NCBI GenBank assembly: GCA_945875065.1
Contig: CAMCJC010000209.1
Coordinates: 1 to 5,289 of the forward strand
Source: an uncultured Propionibacteriaceae bacterium
GTDB lineage: Bacteria > Actinomycetota > Actinomycetes > Propionibacteriales > Propionibacteriaceae
DNA: 5,289 bases
Direction: 5' to 3'
The notes beneath the pieces are model-generated. The model searched no databases. It saw only the letters and a program-made list of their open reading frames with translations, and was not told the origin of the DNA. Positions 1-5,289 of this stretch are shown here, one piece after another. How positions within the stretch are numbered: position 1 is the stretch's first letter; every line of letters begins with the position of its first letter. The translations under genes and the position numbers were made by a program.

Positions 1-57
1 AAGGTCAGCATCGACCTGACCGATCCCGACCTGAAGGTTACCTGGACCAATCAGTAG
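1..57 (+). CDS. C-terminal end of a membrane/secreted protein, paralogue of the next gene (partial)
   Basis: Only the last 18 codons and the TAG stop (55-57) are in the window, read in frame 1 from the first base; the 5' part lies to the left. The visible peptide is KVSIDLTDPDLKVTWTNQ. It aligns without gaps to the C-terminus of the complete gene at 263-1435 (YARIDVTDPELNVKWEYK), with I, D, T, D, P, L, V and W identical. Both genes are on the same strand and separated by about 205 bases, so this is most simply an upstream tandem duplicate of that membrane protein. The reading frame is supported by this match rather than by length. Function is unknown. If the paralogy holds, the missing part should contain a Pro-rich tail, one membrane helix and an extracytoplasmic domain. 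Confidence 0.8.
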   Translation, partial: KVSIDLTDPDLKVTWTNQ

Positions 58-76
58 GAATCTAGGTAGCAGGAAC

Positions 77-112
77 CAGCCCCAGGGTCGGCCCAGCCGG
101 TCGCTGGGGCTG
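77..112 (+). terminator. Terminator-like hairpin after the partial gene
   Basis: A perfect 9-bp inverted repeat, CAGCCCCAG at 77-85 and CTGGGGCTG at 104-112, lies 19 bases after the TAG stop of the upstream gene. The loop is 18 bases (86-103) and GC-rich. Only a short TTCT follows, with no long T tract, which is common for terminators of high-GC actinobacteria. The position just after a stop and before the next gene supports termination. A purely structural or regulatory role is not excluded. Confidence 0.65.
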
Positions 113-147
113 TTCTCCGCCGTGCCACTGTTACGGTTTTGTGACCT

Positions 148-174
148 GGTACCGGCCTTGGAAGGCCCGGTTCC
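148..174. repeat. 27-bp imperfect palindrome in the intergenic region
   Basis: The arms are GGTACCGGCCTT (148-159) and AAGGCCCGGTTCC (162-174), with GG at the centre. Pairing is interrupted by one bulged C in the right arm and one T/T mismatch; the inner GGCCTT-GG-AAGGCC (154-167) is a perfect 6-bp repeat. It lies 88 bases before the ATG of the membrane protein gene and is separate from the terminator-like hairpin at 77-112. It could be an operator for a dimeric regulator, a second hairpin or an RNA structure in the leader. The sequence does not decide between these. No T tract follows it, which argues against a simple terminator. Confidence 0.45.
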
Positions 175-250
175 GACGCACAATGAGCCTGTCGCGTTGG
201 ACCCGACCCGCAGCGACGACGGTTGCTTAGCTCCTCTAGGATGACAGCTC

Positions 251-258
251 AGGAAGGA
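251..258 (+). promoter_or_regulatory. Ribosome binding site of the membrane protein gene
   Basis: AGGAAGGA is a strong purine-rich Shine-Dalgarno sequence ending 4 bases before the ATG at 263. It supports that ATG as the true start and hence the whole Pro-rich N-terminal tail. Confidence 0.75.
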
Positions 259-262
259 AAAG

Positions 263-1435
263 ATGTCCGTGCCGAACGATCCTAGGTATCCCCAGGGACA
301 GCAGCCATACGGTTCGCCCCCGCAACAGGGCTACTACCCGCCTAGCGGGCACCAGCCATTGGTATACCCGCCCGGCTACGGCGCACCGCCACCCAAGCCG
401 AAGCGCACCGCGCTGATCGTGGGCATCGGGGCCCTCGCGCTCACCCTGACGGTGGTCGCGGTCTTGGCGGCGCTCGGCGTGTTCAGACCCAGTGAGACAC
501 CGGGTGCATCTGGCCCCGAATCGCCTTCGGCCTCGAAGTCCGGCAGCGGCACAGGCCCTAAAGAACTCGTGGAGACGTACCTGCAGGCGCTGGCCGCGGG
601 GGACGCCGAGAAGGCGAAGTCAGTCGTCGACATCGCCACGAGCGCCGACGTCTCGGCTCTGACTAATGGCGTGCTACAGGAGTCGCAGAAGAGTATGAAG
701 CTCTCCGACATCACGGTCGGGGACGTTTCGCGAGGCGGCTCTCCGGTAACGGTTGAGGCGTCTTACAAGCTGGGTGAGCACGAGGTGAAAGAGACTTACC
801 TGGTCGATACCAAGATCGGGAAGCTAAAAGACCCCTTCTATAAATTGTACTTGTTCTCCACCTCGGACGTGGACAAAAAGATCAACGGCGCGACGGTGCC
901 GGCGGGGGTCACGCAGTTGCTACTTTTTCCTGGCAGCTACGAGATTACAACGGCCAGCGACTATCTCCAGTTCAAGGGCGGAGTGAAGTTCATCGTCAAG
1001 CACACGTCCGACGCCCCGGAGGTCAACCTTCAGCTGGAGATCAGCCAGAAGGGAATCGACATGTTCCGGGAGAAGGTGGTGCCAGCAGCCCGGGCGTGTG
1101 TGGACTCTAAGAACCTCGATCCGGGGTGCGGCATGGCGGTCGAGGCGAAGACCAAGGACGGCAGCACCCTCACAGACGGAACCGTGGTCCGCACCCTAAG
1201 CGACGCCTCCCGGAAACAGCTGGAGGAAGTCGTCCCCAGGATCGACTACGCGGCCCCGACGGTCATTGAAAGCCGCGACTTCGGCTACTTCACCTTGAAA
1301 GCTGACTGCACCACCTCTGGAGGAGCAACGGGAAAGTGCACTCCGACCGACTTCGATGCGAAGGGCCTCTCCTGGCCCTACGCCAGGATCGATGTCACCG
1401 ACCCTGAACTGAATGTCAAGTGGGAATACAAGTGA
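263..1435 (+). CDS. Single-pass membrane protein with Pro/Gln/Tyr-rich tail and extracytoplasmic domain
   Basis: A 390-residue protein of unknown function. Residues 1-48 are rich in Pro, Gln, Gly and Tyr (repeated YPP and PPGYG-like units) and end in the basic stretch KPKR. Residues 49-74 form one hydrophobic helix. By the positive-inside rule the tail is cytoplasmic and the rest lies outside. Residues 75-98 are a Ser/Gly/Pro linker. Residues 99-197 begin with KELVETYLQALAAGDAEKAK, which resembles the first helix of DUF4878/NTF2-like domains seen in actinobacterial membrane proteins; this fold is an inference. The C-terminal half has four cysteines in two close pairs (279/289 and 349/359), suiting disulfides in an extracytoplasmic domain. 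The ATG follows a strong SD. The gene is locally AT-richer than the neighbouring operon (14 G/C in the 40 bases 821-860). It is a tandem paralogue of the gene ending at 57. No enzyme motif was recognised. Confidence 0.85.
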   Translation: MSVPNDPRYPQGQQPYGSPPQQGYYPPSGHQPLVYPPGYGAPPPKPKRTALIVGIGALALTLTVVAVLAALGVFRPSETPGASGPESPSASKSGSGTGPKELVETYLQALAAGDAEKAKSVVDIATSADVSALTNGVLQESQKSMKLSDITVGDVSRGGSPVTVEASYKLGEHEVKETYLVDTKIGKLKDPFYKLYLFSTSDVDKKINGATVPAGVTQLLLFPGSYEITTASDYLQFKGGVKFIVKHTSDAPEVNLQLEISQKGIDMFREKVVPAARACVDSKNLDPGCGMAVEAKTKDGSTLTDGTVVRTLSDASRKQLEEVVPRIDYAAPTVIESRDFGYFTLKADCTTSGGATGKCTPTDFDAKGLSWPYARIDVTDPELNVKWEYK

Positions 1436-1438
1436 GGC

Positions 1439-3136
1439 TTACTCGGAGCGTGCCAGGTTCGTAACGAGCCCCAGCAGGACCAGCCCAAGTGCCGGCGCCG
1501 CCAGCGCCCACGGGGCTTGCTCCATGTGAGTCTTTGCGTCGGCCAGTAGCTTGCCCCACTCCGGGGAGTCGTGGCCGGCACCGAGCCCGAGGAAGCTGAG
1601 GCCGGTGAGCGCTAGCGCGAGGTGCGGCAAGCGGACGAGGGCGTGCCCGAGCACCGGCCGCAGCACGCTCGGCAGTAGATGCTTGCGGGTGATCCACCAC
1701 GACGATGCCCCCGCCGCGATCGCCGCTTGATGAAACCCGGTGGCGCGCGCCTCCGTAGCCAGGGTTCGGGCGTGCACAGCGAGAGGGATCCAGCCGACCA
1801 GGCAGATCGCCAGCCAGGCGCTCGGCATGCCGGCCCCCATGACGGCCGCCAGCACCACCCCGAGAAACACCGACGGGATGGCGTTTAGGATGTCAGCGAA
1901 CCCGGCTCTTTTCGAGACCAAGCCGACGATGAGCCCGATGGCCAGGCAGATGGCAGTCAGGGCAACCGCGGACCCGATCGTCAGCCATGCCCCGGCCCCC
2001 ACCCGGGCCCATACATCGCGCCCGACATGGTCGGTGCCGAACGGGTGCGCCAGCGACGGGCCAAGGTGCTTGGCCAGCGGGTCAACCGCCGAGGTGCGGA
2101 ACCAGCCGCCCACGATCACCGCCGCCAGCAGCGCCAGGCTCACCCACCATGCGGCCCCACGCCGGCCGGTGGGGGAGTGCCGCACGATCGCGGCGCCCTG
2201 GCCGGCGCCGAGGGCCGGGGCCATCAACCACCGGTGCGCGAGGTTGCCGAGGAGCCCGACGACCGCGCCGAGCAGGACCAGCAGCGCGACCGCGCCCTGC
2301 ACGATGGGCACATCCTGGGCCAGCGCAGCGCTCAGCGCCGCGCGACCCAGCCCCGGGATGGAGTAGGTGTCCTCGACGACGACCGACGCCCCGACCAGGC
2401 CGGCCAGCAGCAGCAGTACCTGCGGTAGGACGACGGCGACGGCGCGGCGCGCCACCTGCACGGCGATTTGCCCGCCCCGGGCACCGTTGGCGCGCCAGGT
2501 GCGGACCCAGTCCTCGTTACCGACGGCGGTGACGGACGTCATCAGGACGCGGGCGAAGATGCCGGTCCCAGCGACGGCGATCGTCGCCACGGGCAGCACC
2601 AGGTGCTGGCTGGTCTTCCAGCCGGTGGCGGGAAACCACCGCAAGCGGACGGCGAAGAGGTAGGCGAACAGCACGGCTAGGACGAACTCCGGCAGCGCCG
2701 CCAAGGCGGCGGTGACGACCCGCAGCCCTCTTGACGTGGCGGGCCGCCCATGCCCGACGGCGAGGACCAGCGGTGCGACGAGCGCCATCGCGAGCAGCAG
2801 GGTCGCGGCGGCGGCGATACCCGACAGATTGAGCGAGACCAGGAACGCCTGCCCTACCTGCTCGGCAACGGGCTTGCCGCTCACCCAAGAGCGCCCGAGG
2901 TTGCCCTGGGCGGCGTGGGTGATCCACTGCCAGGTGCCGACCAGGGGGTTTTCCGGCAATGCGAGGGAATCTCGGATGGCCGCTAGGGCGGCCGGGTCTG
3001 CGTCCCGCTCGACCTGTCTGGCGCGCAGCACAGTCAGGGCCGGGTCGCTTCCGGTCAGCCACGGCAGCGACCCCGCGAACACGGCGGCGAGCAGGAACGT
3101 GCCCAGCAGCGCCAGGGCGGAACGCAGCCTAGTCAC
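1439..3136 (-). CDS. Fused DppB-DppC type ABC importer permease
   Basis: A 565-residue integral membrane protein joining both permease subunits of a peptide/nickel-class ABC importer. Residues 1 to about 305 are DppB-like: NLGRSWVSGKPV (79-90), an EAA-type loop NEDWVRTWRANGA (207-219) contacting the ATPase, then VVVEDTYSIPGLGR (252-265) and DVPIVQG (275-281). A hydrophilic linker (about 308-328) follows. The remainder is DppC-like: HPFGTDHVGRDVWAR (364-378), a second EAA-type loop around ATGFHQAAIAAGAS (465-478) and LSFLGLG (513-519) before PEWG. Normal systems use two proteins of about 300 residues each. The start chosen is GTG at 3136, which overlaps the SBP stop in GTGA (4-base overlap). 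A GTG at 3172 would add 12 polar residues but has no better SD. The C-terminus stops at TNLARSE, without the usual GD-LRDALDP tail. Substrate is unknown. Cotranscribed with the SBP and ATPase genes. Confidence 0.9.
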   Translation of the reverse strand: MTRLRSALALLGTFLLAAVFAGSLPWLTGSDPALTVLRARQVERDADPAALAAIRDSLALPENPLVGTWQWITHAAQGNLGRSWVSGKPVAEQVGQAFLVSLNLSGIAAAATLLLAMALVAPLVLAVGHGRPATSRGLRVVTAALAALPEFVLAVLFAYLFAVRLRWFPATGWKTSQHLVLPVATIAVAGTGIFARVLMTSVTAVGNEDWVRTWRANGARGGQIAVQVARRAVAVVLPQVLLLLAGLVGASVVVEDTYSIPGLGRAALSAALAQDVPIVQGAVALLVLLGAVVGLLGNLAHRWLMAPALGAGQGAAIVRHSPTGRRGAAWWVSLALLAAVIVGGWFRTSAVDPLAKHLGPSLAHPFGTDHVGRDVWARVGAGAWLTIGSAVALTAICLAIGLIVGLVSKRAGFADILNAIPSVFLGVVLAAVMGAGMPSAWLAICLVGWIPLAVHARTLATEARATGFHQAAIAAGASSWWITRKHLLPSVLRPVLGHALVRLPHLALALTGLSFLGLGAGHDSPEWGKLLADAKTHMEQAPWALAAPALGLVLLGLVTNLARSE

Positions 3137-4626
3137 TTGGAGATCGTCGTGAGGTTGGTGATCATCTTCCACTCCAGCGGATCCTCGGCCAGGGCTGAGA
3201 CCTGGTTGACCCGCCCGATGCGCACCTGCTCGTGCACGACCGGAACGTAGGAGGCGCCGCTCACGATCAGCGACTCGGCCTGCACGGCGGCGGCGCGCCG
3301 TTTCGCGACGTCCGACTCCGCGGCCGCGCCGGCGATGACCTCGTCAACCTGTGCGTCGCACAGGAACGACAGGTTGTTTCCGCCCGAACACGTGTGGTCG
3401 AGCTGGATGAGGCTGAGTGGATCGTTCGCCTTCGACATGTACATGCGCGATAGCAGGACCATGTCGTACTTGCCGGCCTTTAGATCCGGCTCCAGCACCG
3501 GGTATTCCTTGACCACGGGCGTGTCGACGGTGAAACCTGCCTTGCGCAGCTGGTCGGCGATGACGGTGACGGCCTCCGGCAGCTCCGGCCGGTCGGAGTA
3601 CGTCGCGATGGTGATCGTCGTGCCGGCTGGATCTTTCGCCTCCGGCAGCTGCGGGGCCGGACGGTCCTTCGTCCAATCCAGGTCACCGCGGAACAGGCCC
3701 TTCGCGGGATCGGCGTGGTCGCCGTAGACGCTCTTGGCGATCACGGAGGCGTCAATGGCCTTCGCGGCCGCGGCGCGCAGCCCGGCGTCGGTGAAGGCCC
3801 CCTGCTTGGTGTTCAGGTAGAGGCCGGTGGTGCGGGGGATGTCACGAGTCTCGACCGTGAACTCGGTCAGGTTCGGCAGCTGCGCGATCGGCACGTTCTG
3901 GAACACGTCGAGCTCGCCGGCGCGCAGCGCGTTGACGCGCGAATCGGCCTCGGCGATGAACTTGGCATCCAGTCCCGCGAGTTTCGGCTTGCCGCCCCAG
4001 TAGTCGGGGTTGGCCTCCAACGTAGCCGACGACGACCCATCGAACTCCGTCACCTCGAACGGGCCGGTGCCGGCATCGATCGGATTCGGCTTGTTGCGAT
4101 CGGCCTCGTAGGCCTTGGGCGCGAGGATCACCATATCCGGGTTAGCGAACCGCATGATCAGGATCGGATCGGCCTCGGGCGACTTGACCAGGACGTCCTC
4201 GCCGTCGGCGGCTACCGTCAACTCGCGCCCGGAGACGGTGCCCGGGGCGGGCTCGGCGCTGAAGGCCGCCTGGAGGCTGTTCACGACGGCCGCCGCGTTG
4301 AGCGGGGTGCCGTCGTGGAACTTCACGCCCTTGCGGAGGGTGAAGCGCGCCGTGGAGTCATCAGTCATCTCGAACTTCTCGGCCAGCGCCGGCTGGGGTG
4401 CGCCATTGGCGTCGATGTTGATCAGAGATTCGGAGACGCCGAGCCGCATGAGGCTCGAGGCGTCGTCGGTGTAGGGCGACAGGTTCCCGACGGGTGCGAA
4501 GTTGAGCGCGACGCGCAGTCGAGCCGCCCCGTCGGGTCCGGACGCGGAGGAGTCGTTGTTGCCGGCGACGACACAGCCGGTTAGGGCGGCGAGCGTCGCG
4601 ACGCCGGCGAGGATTCGGCGGAGCAT
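3133..4626 (-). CDS. Family 5 extracellular solute-binding lipoprotein (peptide/nickel ABC importer)
   Basis: A 497-residue substrate-binding protein of the oligopeptide/nickel class (SBP_bac_5). The N-terminus is a lipoprotein signal: MLRR, a hydrophobic stretch, and the lipobox LTGC with Cys18 as the lipidated residue, so the mature protein is anchored on the outer face of the membrane. Family landmarks are PALAEKFEMTDD followed by FTLRKGVKFHDGTPLNAAAV (79-114), GTGPFEVTEF (186-195), ANPDYWGGKPKL (205-216), SRVNALRAGELDVFQNVP (229-246) and LYLNTKQGAFTDAGLRAAAAKAID (269-292). Length is slightly below the usual 500-550. Cys413 and Cys423 sit in the C-terminal lobe (HTCSGGNNLSFLCD) and may form a disulfide. 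Start ATG is at 4626. It lies 20 bases after the ATPase gene and overlaps the permease start by 4 bases. The binding pocket does not tell me whether the ligand is a peptide, a metal chelate or another solute. Confidence 0.92.
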   Translation of the reverse strand: MLRRILAGVATLAALTGCVVAGNNDSSASGPDGAARLRVALNFAPVGNLSPYTDDASSLMRLGVSESLINIDANGAPQPALAEKFEMTDDSTARFTLRKGVKFHDGTPLNAAAVVNSLQAAFSAEPAPGTVSGRELTVAADGEDVLVKSPEADPILIMRFANPDMVILAPKAYEADRNKPNPIDAGTGPFEVTEFDGSSSATLEANPDYWGGKPKLAGLDAKFIAEADSRVNALRAGELDVFQNVPIAQLPNLTEFTVETRDIPRTTGLYLNTKQGAFTDAGLRAAAAKAIDASVIAKSVYGDHADPAKGLFRGDLDWTKDRPAPQLPEAKDPAGTTITIATYSDRPELPEAVTVIADQLRKAGFTVDTPVVKEYPVLEPDLKAGKYDMVLLSRMYMSKANDPLSLIQLDHTCSGGNNLSFLCDAQVDEVIAGAAAESDVAKRRAAAVQAESLIVSGASYVPVVHEQVRIGRVNQVSALAEDPLEWKMITNLTTISK

Positions 4627-4632
4627 GGGGGT

Positions 4633-4639
4633 CCTTTCT
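4633..4639 (-). promoter_or_regulatory. Ribosome binding site of the solute-binding lipoprotein gene
   Basis: On the - strand GAAAGGA is followed by six bases (CCCCC after a C) and then the ATG at 4626. It lies in the 20-base gap after the ATPase stop, which leaves no room for a separate promoter and supports cotranscription from upstream. Confidence 0.65.
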
Positions 4640-4646
4640 ATCTGGG

Positions 4647-5289
4647 TCAGCTGGGCTGCACCGGGACTGAGGCGACGAGCGCGCGGGTCTGCTCCGCGGT
4701 CGGCGCCTCGAAGGTTCGGGGGATGGGGCCGGTCTCCGCGACCTTGCCGGCGTTTAGGACCAGCACCGAGTCGCAGAGGAAGTTAACGGCCCCAAGATCG
4801 TGAGAGATAAACAGCAGGCCGACGCCAGCCTCCTCGCAGATCTGTCTCAGGGTCGTCATGACCTGGAGCCGGACGAGGGCGTCCAAGGCGCTGACCGCCT
4901 CGTCGGCGACGATGACCGCCGGTTCGGGGGCCAGAGCACGCGCGATCGCGACCCGCTGCCGCTGCCCGCCGGACAGCTCGCCGGGGTAGCGGTTGCCGAG
5001 GCTGGGGTCGAGACCGACGGCCGCGAGGCAGTCGCCGACGCGCGCCGCGTGATCGCCGGGCACGCGCAGGCACTCAAGGGGCTCTTTGACCGCGTCGAGG
5101 ACGCGACGGTGCGGGTTGAGGGAACTCGACGGGTCCTGCGGCACGAACTGCACCTGGCGGCGGTACCAGCGCAGGTTCGTGCCCGCCGTCACCGGCCGGC
5201 CGTCGAAGGAGACTTTGCCGGCGTCGGGCTTCTCTAGCCCCAGCACGAGGCGCAGCAGCGTCGACTTGCCGGACCCCGACTCGCCGACG
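4647..5289 (-). CDS. ABC transporter ATP-binding protein, DppF/OppF class (5' end outside window)
   Basis: The last 213 codons are visible, ending in TGA at 4647-4649; the frame is open to the window edge, so the true start lies to the right. It is the nucleotide-binding subunit that hydrolyses ATP to drive the importer, on the cytoplasmic side. Visible motifs in order (visible numbering): Walker A GESGSGKST (2-10); Q-loop VPQDPSSSLNP (Gln51), typical of peptide/nickel ATPases; signature LSGGQ (105-109, bases 4962-4976) continuing QRVAIARAL; Walker B and D-loop IVADEAVSALD (catalytic Glu130); switch histidine in FISHDL (His163). The end, TRALVASVPVQPS, corresponds to the TRALL-AxVP segment of this class, but the longer oligo_HPY tail found in many DppD/DppF proteins is absent. 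All catalytic residues are intact. It could be a DppF-type single-domain protein or the second half of a fused DppD-DppF ATPase. Confidence 0.92.
   Translation of the reverse strand, partial: VGESGSGKSTLLRLVLGLEKPDAGKVSFDGRPVTAGTNLRWYRRQVQFVPQDPSSSLNPHRRVLDAVKEPLECLRVPGDHAARVGDCLAAVGLDPSLGNRYPGELSGGQRQRVAIARALAPEPAVIVADEAVSALDALVRLQVMTTLRQICEEAGVGLLFISHDLGAVNFLCDSVLVLNAGKVAETGPIPRTFEAPTAEQTRALVASVPVQPS

Larger units (their letters stand above)
58..262 (+). other. Intergenic region between the tandem paralogues
   Basis: This 205-base stretch holds the hairpin at 77-112, the palindrome at 148-174 and a good ribosome binding site just before the next gene. No open frame with coding character or RNA gene was seen. 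A promoter for the downstream gene is expected here because a terminator-like hairpin separates it from the upstream gene. I could not find a convincing pair of -35 and -10 boxes at correct spacing. Isolated partial matches are TTGGAA at 158-163, TTGGAC at 197-202 and TAGGAT at 237-242. Confidence 0.6.

Noticed and set aside
158..186. TTGGAA with CACAAT or CAATGA as a promoter
   Set aside because: The first pair is spaced at 15 bases and the second hexamer is a poor -10 match; the -35 candidate is also inside the palindrome. Too weak to call.
237..242. TAGGAT as a -10 box for the membrane protein gene
   Set aside because: No -35-like hexamer lies 16-18 bases upstream, and a start about 7 bases later would fall almost on the Shine-Dalgarno sequence.
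1436..1438. A bidirectional terminator between the convergent genes
   Set aside because: Only 3 bases separate the stops and I saw no strong inverted repeat spanning the junction.
1740..2532. Overlapping + strand open frames of 130-210 codons opposite the permease gene
   Set aside because: The Pro/Arg/Ala-rich products have no motifs and lack convincing SD sequences; the - strand permease explains this stretch fully.
3715..4584. A 289-codon open frame on the + strand opposite the solute-binding protein gene
   Set aside because: It lies wholly antisense to a gene with clear family motifs, its product is a low-complexity Gly/Arg/Val-rich sequence without domains, and long antisense frames are expected in high-GC coding DNA.

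Overview
The window is high-GC DNA with the codon choice and lipoprotein/SD signals of an actinobacterium. I cannot name the genus. It holds one partial and one complete gene on the + strand, then a partial three-gene ABC importer operon on the - strand. Little of it is unannotated apart from one ~205-base intergenic stretch (58-262).

Left part (1-1435, + strand): the last 18 codons of a gene, a terminator-like hairpin, a second imperfect palindrome, and then a 390-residue single-pass membrane protein. That protein has a Pro/Gln/Tyr-rich cytoplasmic tail and a large Cys-containing extracytoplasmic domain. The truncated upstream gene ends with nearly the same motif as the complete protein (IDLTDPDLKV versus IDVTDPELNV), so the two are tandem paralogues. 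Their function is unknown.

Right part (5289-1439, - strand, read right to left): the C-terminal part of an oligopeptide/nickel-type ABC ATPase (DppF/OppF class, 5' end outside the window), then a family 5 substrate-binding lipoprotein, then a long permease. The permease is a fusion of a DppB-type and a DppC-type membrane domain. The ATPase-SBP gap is 20 bases. The SBP stop overlaps a GTG start of the permease by 4 bases, so the genes should be cotranscribed and the last two translationally coupled. Together they encode a compact importer: the lipoprotein captures a peptide, metal-chelate or similar solute, the single fused permease replaces the usual heterodimer, and the ATPase drives transport. 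The substrate cannot be fixed from sequence alone.

The operon and the membrane protein gene converge with only 3 bases between their stop codons and no separate terminator. The permease C-terminus is shorter than usual at exactly this point. I see no RNA genes, CRISPR array, insertion sequence or phage signature. The most notable points are the fused permease, the tandem paralogues with the palindrome between them, and the very tight convergent junction.
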